A stretch of 64,000 bases of DNA from Firmicutes bacterium HGW-Firmicutes-15. Lineage in GTDB: Bacteria > Bacillota > Syntrophomonadia > Syntrophomonadales > Syntrophomonadaceae. Both the position numbers and the translations under genes were made by a program. The notes below the pieces were generated by a model. That model had not been told where the DNA came from and did no database searches. It saw only the letters and a program-made list of their open reading frames with translations. Each line of letters opens with the position of its first letter. Positions within the stretch are counted from its first letter, which is position 1. The stretch spans positions 87,749 to 151,748 of the forward strand of contig PHAA01000011.1 of the NCBI GenBank assembly GCA_002840245.1. The letters are read 5' to 3'. Positions 40,083-48,699 of the stretch are shown here, piece after piece.

Positions 40083-42605
40083 ATGACTACTACCTTCATG
40101 GGTTTAGAAATCGGCAAACGCTCTATCGCAATGCACCAAAACGCCCTGAATATAACCGGGCACAATATTTCTAATGCTAACACTCCCGGTTACAGTCGCC
40201 AAGTACCGGATATTGTCACCACTATACCTTGGTGTGCTCCCATGTTGGTCAATGCTACCGGGGCACAGCAGATGGGTACCGGGGTAGAGATTGACAGCAT
40301 CCAAAGAATGAGAGACTCCTTCATAGATACCCAAATTCGCCAGGAGAATTCGACCGATGGCTACTGGACAGCTATGCAAGAAAGCCTGGACAAGATCGAG
40401 GTTGTCCTGAACGAACCTTCCGATGACGGCTTGCGTGCAGTTATGGATCAATTCTGGGCATCCTGGCAGGATGTCGCAACTAATCCTGAGAGTGAAGCGG
40501 TACGCGCGGTAGTATATCAGCGGGGTATGGCTTTGGCGGAAGCATTTAGTCATAGCTACCGGCAGTTGACCGAACTGCGTGATGATGTAAATGCTGAAGT
40601 GAAGATCAAAGCTAACGATGTCAATACAATTGCTGTGCAGGTAGCTGAATTAAACAGGCAAATTATGCTAATAACCGCAGCTGGTAAACAGCCTAATGAC
40701 CTATGTGACAAGAGGGATCTGCTAATTGATGAATTAAGCAAACTGGCTGACGTAAAGATTTATGACGGAAAACAAGGCATGCTCAACGTGCAGCTGGGTG
40801 ACCGGGTTCTGGTAGATGGCATGGATAATAAAGAACTGGAGACTACCCAGGATGACCAGGGTATGTATATGCTTATCTGGAAGGATACAAAAATGAAGGC
40901 GCGGATAGATGGCGGAGAACTGCGGGGTCTCCTGGATGCCCGGGGGAAAACTATGCTGGATCAGGAAAGAGATCCTTCTGAATACAAAGAAACTATTCCT
41001 ACTTTGATTGATGAGCTGAACACCATGGCCAAGTCAATAATTGTAAAAACCAATGAACTGCACCGGGGAGGCTACAGCCTTAATAATAAGACTAATGATG
41101 AAATACCTGATGGAAAAAATTTCTTTAATATGCCTGATTCGGATCCGGATAAATTTGAGAACTGGGCTCAGTTTATGAGTGTCAGTGAAGAAATCCAGAA
41201 TGATCCGAAAAATATCGCTGCAGCCACTCACAGGACCTGGAATAAGGATGCTTCCGGGCAGTATGTTAAGGTCAATTTTGGAGATGGTTCCAATGCTCTT
41301 AAGATTGCAGAACTGAAACATGACCTTAATAATTTCCAAAATACTACCAAAACCGAAGGCTTGAACATAATATTTGATGCTGCGGACCCGGCTTACCTTG
41401 TTCCTCTTACTTTTTTGATAGATGCAGGTGAAGGGCCCAAGCAAATAACTATTGACCCTCCAGCAAGTTATAGTGATATACAAAAAGTTGTAGAAGCACT
41501 ACAAACCAAACTGAACAGTATCGATAAAACTATCAAGGTTCGGTGCGAAGGGAAAGAATTGGTATTCTACTCCAGCATAGCCAAATCCCTGGAGGTAATG
41601 CTGCCGGGAACAGAAATCACAGACTTGACCACTACCGGACTACAAAACGGCGAATACTCCATAAGTACTGAGGTTAGTGCAGTAGCGGGAACCGATGGCA
41701 GTGACCTGCAAACCGTGCAGCAATATGTCAAAAAAAGTGCTGCTGCGAGCATATTTGACAGTGCCAGCGTAAGTTTGAACGGTGGTACCCCGGACGATAT
41801 AAATGCTTCTATTCTGCTGGAAATAACCGGAGTCAATACTGTATCCGGAGATGTAACTTACCGATATGAATCCCATGAATATAACCGTGACAGTGGTACA
41901 TATGCGTCCGTAGCGTCAGGGAGCTTTATCCTTACATACGGAGTGGCTAACCCAGCTCAAACAATAGGCAATGTACAGCTAAATATAAATGGTCTCGCCA
42001 CTGCTACAGCTAAAAATTTAAGTGTGGGCGATAAGGCCGTATTTAATGTTATTGCAGATAATACCAGTGGTGCTTATCAGAAATGGGATATTGCCTATGA
42101 CTATAATGATGTCGGGAAACGTTCCCAGAGCTTTGTCTTTGCGGCAGGTGCAATCGCCAATGTGCCGGGTACTAAGGCTATGAACTTTTTCACCCTTAAT
42201 GATAACCCGATAAGCGATACTTATGGAGATGACTACAACGGGAGCATCGCAATAACCACCACTGCACCACTTACGGCAGCAAACCCGACCGCCTTTTTAT
42301 CTTCCTATTCAGAACCCATTGAAACCTTTATGGTTGAGCATGCTACCATTGACGACTACTGGCGTAAGATAGCTGCAGATGTAGGCGTTCTGAGCCAGGA
42401 ATCTCAGCGGATGGTAAAAAATCAGGATACGCTCCTGAATGAGCTGGAAAATAAACGCCAGTCTGTTTCCGGGGTTTCCATGGATGAGGAAGCGACAAAT
42501 ATGATTAGATTCCAGCAGGGCTATAATGCTGCCGCCAGATTCATTACTACTATAGATGAAGCACTTAATACCATAATAAACGGTATGGGTGTGGTAGGAA
42601 GATAA
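40083..42605 (+). CDS. flgK: Flagellar hook-filament junction protein 1, with a large insert
   Basis: An 840-residue FlgK (about 500 in Bacillus). The N-terminal axial part is classical (FMGLEIGKRSIAMHQNALNITGHNISNANTPGYSRQ in fragments: G-L-x-x-x-x-x-x-x-x-Q-x-A-L-x-x-x-x-x-N-I-x-N-A-N-T-P-G-Y-S-R). The C-terminus is NMIRFQQGYNAAARFITTIDEALNTIINGMG. Between about 440 and 735 lies an extra beta-rich region. Its parts NASILLEI (about 572), GDKAVFNV (about 649) and FFTLND...YNGSIAI (about 701-720) also occur in the same order in FlgL, suggesting a shared surface domain. It is exported without a signal peptide by the flagellar system with FlgN. GAGGATAAT precedes the ATG. Confidence 0.93.
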   Translation: MTTTFMGLEIGKRSIAMHQNALNITGHNISNANTPGYSRQVPDIVTTIPWCAPMLVNATGAQQMGTGVEIDSIQRMRDSFIDTQIRQENSTDGYWTAMQESLDKIEVVLNEPSDDGLRAVMDQFWASWQDVATNPESEAVRAVVYQRGMALAEAFSHSYRQLTELRDDVNAEVKIKANDVNTIAVQVAELNRQIMLITAAGKQPNDLCDKRDLLIDELSKLADVKIYDGKQGMLNVQLGDRVLVDGMDNKELETTQDDQGMYMLIWKDTKMKARIDGGELRGLLDARGKTMLDQERDPSEYKETIPTLIDELNTMAKSIIVKTNELHRGGYSLNNKTNDEIPDGKNFFNMPDSDPDKFENWAQFMSVSEEIQNDPKNIAAATHRTWNKDASGQYVKVNFGDGSNALKIAELKHDLNNFQNTTKTEGLNIIFDAADPAYLVPLTFLIDAGEGPKQITIDPPASYSDIQKVVEALQTKLNSIDKTIKVRCEGKELVFYSSIAKSLEVMLPGTEITDLTTTGLQNGEYSISTEVSAVAGTDGSDLQTVQQYVKKSAAASIFDSASVSLNGGTPDDINASILLEITGVNTVSGDVTYRYESHEYNRDSGTYASVASGSFILTYGVANPAQTIGNVQLNINGLATATAKNLSVGDKAVFNVIADNTSGAYQKWDIAYDYNDVGKRSQSFVFAAGAIANVPGTKAMNFFTLNDNPISDTYGDDYNGSIAITTTAPLTAANPTAFLSSYSEPIETFMVEHATIDDYWRKIAADVGVLSQESQRMVKNQDTLLNELENKRQSVSGVSMDEEATNMIRFQQGYNAAARFITTIDEALNTIINGMGVVGR

Positions 42606-42630
42606 TTAACGTGTTGGGAGGAATCAGGCA

Positions 42631-44748
42631 ATGATGAGAATTACCAACAAAATGATGGTAAATGACTTAATGAGAAATATAAATAATAATATGAACAACA
42701 TGGATTTATATCAGGAGCAGCTATCCACAGGCAGGAAAATAAATAAGCCTTCTGATGATCCGGCCGGCATAGTTAAATCATTACGCCTGCGCACCAGTTT
42801 AGACGAAGGTGAGCAATATTTGGCCAATGTTGCTGATGCCATTAACTTTATGGAAACCACGGACGCTTCTTACCAGAATATTAACGAAGTTATGCAGAGA
42901 ATTCGCGAGTTGACCGTGAAGGCTGCTACCGGCACCAATAGTAAGGATGAGAATTTAGCCATAGCTAAAGAGATTGGGGAATTAAACGACCAGTTGAAAA
43001 TGGTTGCCAACGCTACCTATGGCAGCAAGTCTATCTTTTCGGGAACCAATGTTACTGAAGCCCCCTATCAGGATGGAAAATGGGTGGGAAATGAAGAATC
43101 TCTGAATATAGAAATCAGCGCAGGTGTGAAGATGGCGATGAATATTCCCGACATGAAAAAGTTCTTCATGGGCCGCCTGGATGCGCTCTATATTGAGCCA
43201 AGCTCCGGAATCAAAGAAATGCAAGCCGAGAATATCCAGGAGGGGCATTACGCTGTTAATACCTATGTCGTTGACCCAGATGAATTACCAACACCAGCGC
43301 CAGTATCTTCTACAGCTGCGAAAGCCCAAAGTTATTTGGGTTCGATAGACAATAATGGTGAATTCTTTTATAAAAACACCGCCACAGGCGTTTCTGCCGC
43401 TAGCTTGGGTGCAGGAACAGCAGCGGGATCAACTAACTCCGACTATAATGCTTCCTTAATCATTGAGGTGAAACAGGTTCAGGCTATTTACCCCCCGGGT
43501 ACCCCTCGGGGTTCAATCACCGACCCTACCGACTTAACACCTGAATTAACTTTTGATCAGGCTATGTATATGCGAGATCCCGACACTGATATGTTGGAAG
43601 CAATACCTAATACTAATTTAGCTGCCAACTTTACATATACCCGTGCTCAAGGCAGCTCGGGCATCTTGAATAGTGCTGATTATGTTGCAGGGGCCCTTTC
43701 GACTGATCCTTCTACGGTTACCTTCGATGTGACAGGGCCGGCTATAGGGGATACTATTGTATGGAACAATGATGTCGGGGGTGAAGGTAAGGGTAAAATG
43801 TATGGAGCTGATGGCAAGGAATATAAGCCGGTAAAGGCTGTTTTTGACGGCACCGACTGGGTATATGACGATACCTCCAAGGTTACTGTTAACATCAAAG
43901 GTCATGTTTATGATGCTACTACCGGTGACTATACATATATAGAACGTAATAATGTGACCCTAAACATGGAAGCCAATAACAACGAGGCTTTGTTTACTAT
44001 AGGCACTGCTGTTCCTCTTTCGGGCGATGTAGGTACTTTGAGTACACCTTTAGTCATCTGGAATAACAGCGGTGCGTCGTTAGGAGGAATTGACCCCAGA
44101 AATCCGCAGATTGCGATAGGTGATAAAACAGTTATTTCGGTTACCGCCCAACAAACAACAAATGCTGGCGATCCCCAAGCTGAGAGGGTAGATTTTGGAT
44201 ACACCTTTTTGGATCGTTATGGTAAGCCGACGTCGGAAAATAACACTAGCTTTGCATTCCAAACTACTACCCCCTATTTCGATAATCAAACCCGGGATTT
44301 GAAATTCTTTACATTGAATGAGGAGACCGGTCTGACCTATGACGGCAGTATAAGCCTAAAAACTGATACCTTTACTGCCAGTGATCCCTTGAAAGAAAGT
44401 TCATTTGATTATCAAGCGGGCATCTTTAGCTACGTAGAAGACCTATGCCGAAAAATTACAGTGGGCAAACTGCCCCAGGTGGGGAACGAACTGGCCGGTA
44501 ATGATCTCAGATTGCAAGAGGTGCTGCTCTATCGGGCTACCACAGGCGCCCGGGTTAACCGCCTGGAATTGCAGGGAAGCCGGCTGACATCTACCCAGGA
44601 AAATTTCACTGACCTTTTATCCCAGAATGAAGATGCTAATGAGGCAGAAGTCATTATGAACCTGCAATTGCAGGAAAATGTTTACCGTTCCTCACTAGCT
44701 GCAGGTGCCAAGATCATACAACCTACATTGATAGACTTCCTACGTTAG
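42631..44748 (+). CDS. flgL: Flagellar hook-filament junction protein 3, with a large insert
   Basis: A 705-residue FlgL (about 300 in Bacillus). The flagellin-like N-terminus is intact (MRITNKMMVNDLMRNINNN, then LSTGRKINKPSDDPAG). The C-terminus NEAEVIMNLQLQENVYRSSLAAGAKIIQPTLIDFLR is also standard, quoted in part. The middle (about 200-590) is an extra beta-rich domain that shares the NASLIIEV (about 273), GDKTVISV (about 497) and FFTLNEE...YDGSISL (about 559-575) segments with FlgK. An additional ~190 residues sit between the first two. It links filament to hook and is exported with FlgN help. It begins 25 bases after flgK with GGGAGGA before the two adjacent ATGs. Confidence 0.93.
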   Translation: MMRITNKMMVNDLMRNINNNMNNMDLYQEQLSTGRKINKPSDDPAGIVKSLRLRTSLDEGEQYLANVADAINFMETTDASYQNINEVMQRIRELTVKAATGTNSKDENLAIAKEIGELNDQLKMVANATYGSKSIFSGTNVTEAPYQDGKWVGNEESLNIEISAGVKMAMNIPDMKKFFMGRLDALYIEPSSGIKEMQAENIQEGHYAVNTYVVDPDELPTPAPVSSTAAKAQSYLGSIDNNGEFFYKNTATGVSAASLGAGTAAGSTNSDYNASLIIEVKQVQAIYPPGTPRGSITDPTDLTPELTFDQAMYMRDPDTDMLEAIPNTNLAANFTYTRAQGSSGILNSADYVAGALSTDPSTVTFDVTGPAIGDTIVWNNDVGGEGKGKMYGADGKEYKPVKAVFDGTDWVYDDTSKVTVNIKGHVYDATTGDYTYIERNNVTLNMEANNNEALFTIGTAVPLSGDVGTLSTPLVIWNNSGASLGGIDPRNPQIAIGDKTVISVTAQQTTNAGDPQAERVDFGYTFLDRYGKPTSENNTSFAFQTTTPYFDNQTRDLKFFTLNEETGLTYDGSISLKTDTFTASDPLKESSFDYQAGIFSYVEDLCRKITVGKLPQVGNELAGNDLRLQEVLLYRATTGARVNRLELQGSRLTSTQENFTDLLSQNEDANEAEVIMNLQLQENVYRSSLAAGAKIIQPTLIDFLR

Positions 44749-44769
44749 TAATAAGGAGGTGGGGTCGGG

Positions 44770-45333
44770 ATGATACAGTTAAGAATAGAACAACAATACG
44801 CTATGATTGGGATGGACATTCGCAAACCATCTATAAATTTGCACAGCACTTTGCCCAGCATAGAACTGCAGACTAGTCCTGCGGAATTGGAGATGGAGTC
44901 TCCCCGGCCTCGCATTCATATAGACCAACGCCAGTGTTTTGCCGATGCAGGTCTGAAAAGCCCCTCAGTTCTTTCGGAAGACTGTGTTGCCAGAGCCCGG
45001 TCTCAAGCTCTGGAGGGCATTGGCAGAAGGGTCTCAGAAGGTAATCAGCTAGCTAAGATTAATGGAGCTACAGTAGCTGATGTAGCTGGCAATAGCTATA
45101 TTTTTGAGGATAAAGTTGATTTTAACTGCACTGCCATACCCAAACAAAGACCCGAGATCAGCTTTGACCTACAACCGGTCGCAGTTAACTTTCGCCGCGG
45201 AGAGGTGCAGTTGCAATTGCGGCGGGGTACAGTGGAGAATAACTTTGAATGGGGTAAGGTGGACATCTACCTGCGGCAGAAGAACTACGTGAAGATGTAC
45301 TGCGCCGAGCCTAATATTAATGCCAGCGCTTAG
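44770..45333 (+). CDS. YviE-like DUF6470 flagellar-region protein
   Basis: A 187-residue cytoplasmic protein with the pattern of DUF6470/YviE, encoded between flgL and fliW in many Firmicutes. The start LRIEQQYAMIGMDIRKPSI is typical (Q-x-x-x-I-G-I/M-x-x-x-x-x-x). A run of alternating charged and hydrophobic residues follows, and the C-terminal FRRGEVQLQLRRGTVENNF is rich in strands. No signal peptide or Cys motif is present. The function is not known; its fixed place next to fliW and csrA suggests a part in flagellar assembly or its control. GGAGGTGGGG precedes the ATG. Confidence 0.82.
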   Translation: MIQLRIEQQYAMIGMDIRKPSINLHSTLPSIELQTSPAELEMESPRPRIHIDQRQCFADAGLKSPSVLSEDCVARARSQALEGIGRRVSEGNQLAKINGATVADVAGNSYIFEDKVDFNCTAIPKQRPEISFDLQPVAVNFRRGEVQLQLRRGTVENNFEWGKVDIYLRQKNYVKMYCAEPNINASA

Positions 45334-45360
45334 AAGATTGTCAATCGAAGGGAGAGGCTT

Positions 45361-45822
45361 ATGGAGATTTTAAGCAGTCTATTGGGAGAACTAGAATTCG
45401 ATGAGAGTTTTATCATTAGTTTTCCCCAGGGGATTCCTGCTTTTGAAGAAGAAAAGAAATTTGTTCTGCTTCCCATGGATGGAAACGGGCCTTTTTACTA
45501 TCTGCAATCGGTTAAGAACCCAGATTTGTGTCTGCTGGTTGCTGAGCCGTTTACCTTTTTTCCCGATTATGAAATAGACATTAACGATGAATACTTGAAG
45601 ACCCTGGGGATAAAAGAGGAAGAGCAGCAGATGTCTATTTATTTAATTCTTACTGTTCCCGAAGATTTTAAGATGACTACAGCTAATCTAATTGCACCGC
45701 TGGTTATAAACACTGATAATCGGCAGGGTATTCAGTATATCGCTGCAAAAACGAACTATACCACTCGGCATCATATTTTCCGTCCCGAGCAAAAAACAGC
45801 CAGCGGCGGAGAGGGGCGTTAG
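45361..45822 (+). CDS. fliW: Flagellar assembly factor FliW (CsrA antagonist)
   Basis: A 153-residue protein that binds flagellin or, when flagellin is used up, CsrA, thereby linking filament growth to flagellin translation. The family pattern is clear: FPQGIPAFEEEKKFVLLPMDG near the start, then FYYLQSVKNPDLCLLVAEPF and the YLILTVPEDFKMTTANLIAPLVIN region, cited in part. GGGAGAGG precedes the ATG. It ends three bases before csrA, so the partner-switch pair is co-transcribed. The flagellin leader at 48573-48699 carries GGA-rich sites where CsrA could act. Confidence 0.95.
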   Translation: MEILSSLLGELEFDESFIISFPQGIPAFEEEKKFVLLPMDGNGPFYYLQSVKNPDLCLLVAEPFTFFPDYEIDINDEYLKTLGIKEEEQQMSIYLILTVPEDFKMTTANLIAPLVINTDNRQGIQYIAAKTNYTTRHHIFRPEQKTASGGEGR

Positions 45823-45825
45823 CCA

Positions 45826-46065
45826 TTGCTGGTATTAAGCAGAAAAAAGGGCGAGACCATCGTTATAGGGGATAACATAAAGATTAGCATCATTGATATA
45901 CAGGGCGATAATGTAAGGATCGGGATAGCGGCTCCAAGAGAGGTCAGCATCTACCGCCAGGAAATATATGAAGAGATTCAAGCCGAAAACCGTAAGGCCA
46001 CTGAGAATGTAAATGTACTAAAATCAGAACTGGAAAAACTTAAATTATATAAGCCTGAGGAGTAG
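45826..46065 (+). CDS. csrA: Carbon storage regulator CsrA (translational regulator of flagellin)
   Basis: A 79-residue RNA-binding dimer. [20 protein letters not shown] and [22 protein letters not shown] contain the family's key residues, including the RNA-contacting Arg near the C-terminal part of the core. It begins with TTG at 45826, three bases after fliW, with GAGGGG inside the fliW end as ribosome site. In Bacillus CsrA blocks hag translation and is relieved by FliW. A slightly long Lys/Glu-rich tail ([12 protein letters not shown]) follows the core. Confidence 0.95.
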   Translation: MLVLSRKKGETIVIGDNIKISIIDIQGDNVRIGIAAPREVSIYRQEIYEEIQAENRKATENVNVLKSELEKLKLYKPEE

Positions 46066-46088
46066 GAACAGAGAGGAGGTCGTTGATA

Positions 46089-48371
46089 ATGACAACACCT
46101 ATAGGTGGATTGGTCAGTGGTATCGATACCGATGCCCAAATAAAGGCAATATTAAAACCCCGAAGGGATAGGGTTGATAAAGAAAAACAAAAAGTACAAA
46201 TCCTGGAATGGAAGAGAGACAGCTATCGCGATACCAACTCCAAATTGCTGACATTGCGAAATGCTGCAGCAGATTTAAAACTGCCTTCAGTTTTTAAGTC
46301 AAAAACTGTTAATTCATCGGATTCAAGCGTATTAACGGCTACAGCTACCGCAAATGCAGAGAATGGTACTCATACCATCACGGTAAATAGCCTGCTGAGC
46401 GGTGTTACCCGTATCAGCACCTCGGAGCTGGATGCATATAAGGATACCCTGGCTGCTCAGTTTGGAATCAGCGGTACTATTGCTTTTAAGCTGAAAGGTA
46501 GTGACGGCGTAGAGAATAGCTATAGTTTTGACACCGCTACTAAAAGTATTAATGATGTGGTTAACGCTATTAATGCCAATGCCTCCAGTAGCAGAATTAA
46601 TGTGGGTTATTCGACCGAGGGTAATCGCTTTGTGATGTCAACTGCTGATAAAGGAGTTGACGCCAAGATCGAGGTAGTAGCAGATGCAAGTGGTTTCCTT
46701 AGCACTACCTTGAAACTGGGGTTGACGACAGGGGTTTATAGCGGAACAGATGCTTCGATCGACTATGATGGAGCGACCGGTATTACCTTTAAGTCTAACC
46801 AGTTTACTCTGAATGATATTAATTTTAATCTGAATAAGACAGGTGTAGTTTCGGTAACAATCAGTAATAATGTAGACAGCGCTGTGGCCAAGATCAAGGC
46901 TTTTATTGAAGCGTATAATGCGACAATTGACAACGTAAATGGCAAACTCCACGAAAAAAGGATATTGGATACCAGTAAGCAGATAAAATATCCCCCTCTA
47001 ACCGAAGATCAGAAGGCGGAAATGACGGCAGAGCAGATCACTAAATGGGAGACCCAGGCCCAAATTGGGCTCATGAGGAGTGAGTCCCTCTTACAATCGA
47101 CGATGTCCAGCGTAAGAATGACTGCTACCAATATGCTGAGTAATAAGGTGGACCTTCGGACCACCCCGGTTAACCTGGCCAGCACTTCCGGCATAAACCC
47201 TTACAGCCACAGCCTGGCTTCTCAGTTTGGAATATACGGCACCGTCAAATTTACCCTTACAGGTATGGACGGAGTAGCCAAGGACTATAGTTTTAACAGC
47301 ACTTCTCAGAACCTGGCAGATGTGAGAGATGCTATCAATGCCAATACCGCTACCAGTGGTATCAAGGCCGATTACTCAGGGAATGGTTTTAGTTTGTCCA
47401 CCGTGGACAGTGGCCCCAAGGGTAAAATGACAGTGACTGATACCACTTCTTTCCTGGGCAATCAGTTGAAACTAAATGTGACCAATGGGGTTACCATGTT
47501 CAGCACTGCCAAAATAAATAGCTCCATTGCTACCCTGGGAGATCAGTTTGGTATTGATGTTGCAGATACAGTTGATTTTACTTTGACAGGTAAGGACGGC
47601 GTAGCAAATACCTATAGTTTTGATAGTACCCAATGTATTAATGATATAATTACTGCAATTAATCTCAAAACCACCGCTACTGGCATCAAGGCAGAATTCT
47701 CATCCAACGGTTTTAGTTTGTCCACGGTGGACAGCGGCTCGACCGCTACAATAAAAGCGATGGATACCGATTCTTTTCTGAGGAATAAGCTGAAATTGAA
47801 TGTGACTGATAATGTAACCTATAAAGGTACCCAAACAGCTAATTTGACTAATACATTCAAGGGTACCCAGACCCCTGCTTTAACTGACCCCATGGAGGAT
47901 GCAAATTATTTAAAGTACAAGAGCCTCGAAGCGGTTGGTATCACTACCGGCAGCTATCTGGAAAAAAGTAATGATAACGGAAAACTCTATATTAATGAGG
48001 ACCAACTGCGAGCAGCCTTGCAGGACAATCCTACGGATGTAATGAAGCTCTTTACCGCTACCCAATCAGTGACAACGGGTGGTACAACTGTCACCTATAA
48101 TATAGGAATTGCTATGACTATGTATGATACAGCCACCAAGCAGATCACCAGCCTGACCCAAAAAGCGGGTATGTCTGGTGCCGCGTACGATAATAGCAGT
48201 TTAACTCAGGCAATTTATGAGGAAGGCGAGATCATTAGTAGGTTAAATGATCGCATAGATTATTACGAAATTTTCTACTACAAAAAGTTTGCTACTATGG
48301 AAAAGGCACTTCAGAAGGCCAACCAGCAGAGTGAGTGGATAACTCAAAAATTAAGCACTACATCAAGTTAG
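46089..48371 (+). CDS. fliD: Flagellar filament cap protein FliD with three internal repeats
   Basis: A 760-residue FliD (about 500 in Bacillus), which caps the filament and directs flagellin folding. The N-terminal FliD domain reads GGLVSGIDTDAQIKAI (start). The C-terminal domain ends with ERLNDRID-like IISRLNDRIDYYE and KKFATMEKALQKANQQSEW. Three related modules of about 90 residues (near 120-210, 375-465 and 480-570) share F-G-I-x-G-T-(I/V)-x-F-x-L-x-G-x-D-G-V, Y-S-F-(D/N), D-A-I-N-A-N and F-S-L-S-T-V-D-S-G. They resemble Flagellin_IN repeats. Modules two and three are almost identical in DNA over a stretch (47390 and 47708), so one arose recently. ATG 46089 fits AGGAGG at 9 bases; TTG 46083 is too near. 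Confidence 0.92.
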   Translation: MTTPIGGLVSGIDTDAQIKAILKPRRDRVDKEKQKVQILEWKRDSYRDTNSKLLTLRNAAADLKLPSVFKSKTVNSSDSSVLTATATANAENGTHTITVNSLLSGVTRISTSELDAYKDTLAAQFGISGTIAFKLKGSDGVENSYSFDTATKSINDVVNAINANASSSRINVGYSTEGNRFVMSTADKGVDAKIEVVADASGFLSTTLKLGLTTGVYSGTDASIDYDGATGITFKSNQFTLNDINFNLNKTGVVSVTISNNVDSAVAKIKAFIEAYNATIDNVNGKLHEKRILDTSKQIKYPPLTEDQKAEMTAEQITKWETQAQIGLMRSESLLQSTMSSVRMTATNMLSNKVDLRTTPVNLASTSGINPYSHSLASQFGIYGTVKFTLTGMDGVAKDYSFNSTSQNLADVRDAINANTATSGIKADYSGNGFSLSTVDSGPKGKMTVTDTTSFLGNQLKLNVTNGVTMFSTAKINSSIATLGDQFGIDVADTVDFTLTGKDGVANTYSFDSTQCINDIITAINLKTTATGIKAEFSSNGFSLSTVDSGSTATIKAMDTDSFLRNKLKLNVTDNVTYKGTQTANLTNTFKGTQTPALTDPMEDANYLKYKSLEAVGITTGSYLEKSNDNGKLYINEDQLRAALQDNPTDVMKLFTATQSVTTGGTTVTYNIGIAMTMYDTATKQITSLTQKAGMSGAAYDNSSLTQAIYEEGEIISRLNDRIDYYEIFYYKKFATMEKALQKANQQSEWITQKLSTTSS

Positions 48372-48499
48372 AATGGTAAATAATCAGTTAATTTTTTCTT
48401 GAGACAGATATTTGCTTGTTTACAGGTGATGTGATGCGAATTAGGATGATAATAGCGGAAATAGAGAATAAAACAGATATAATTGCTTATCGCAAACGA

Positions 48500-48529
48500 T
48501 AAACTTATTGGTTCATTTTTGCGATATAA
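48500..48529 (+). promoter_or_regulatory. Candidate SigD (sigma-28) promoter of the flagellin gene
   Basis: TAAA (48500-48503) and GCGATATAA (48521-48529) resemble the TAAA-N15-GCCGATAT flagellar consensus, with a spacer one or two bases longer. A perfect small palindrome TTATCG-CAAA-CGATAA (about 48488-48503) overlaps the -35 part. Confidence 0.5.
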
Positions 48530-48572
48530 ATTATAGCTCTGCAATCGAGGCAAAATGCTCAATAAATATAGG

Positions 48573-48699
48573 TTGGGAGGAGGTGCTTAGTCTAAAGGTC
48601 GATACTAAAAACCTGCCTGTTGGCTCGATTGAAGAAGCAAAGAAAAAATATGGCCCTACATGGATGTAGGAGCCCGAATTACAAGGAGGTAATGGAATG
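48573..48699 (+). promoter_or_regulatory. Flagellin leader with two GGA clusters (candidate CsrA sites)
   Basis: TTGGGAGGAGG at 48573-48583 and AAGGAGGTAATGGAATG at 48683-48699 are GGA-rich. The second covers the ribosome site and start codon. Two such sites, one upstream and one over the ribosome site, are what Bacillus CsrA uses on hag. fliW and csrA are 2.8 kb upstream in the same direction. Confidence 0.5.
48583..48669 (+). CDS. Possible 28-codon leader peptide upstream of flagellin
   Basis: A short frame from GTG 48583 to TAG 48669 codes for a peptide ending GSIEEAKKKYGPTWM. Codon choice looks protein-like and the frame closes 13 bases before the flagellin ribosome site. However, GGAGGAG touches the GTG, leaving too little spacing, and no better start exists. 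It may be a true leader peptide, the remnant of a gene, or chance. Confidence 0.3.
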   Translation: MLSLKVDTKNLPVGSIEEAKKKYGPTWM

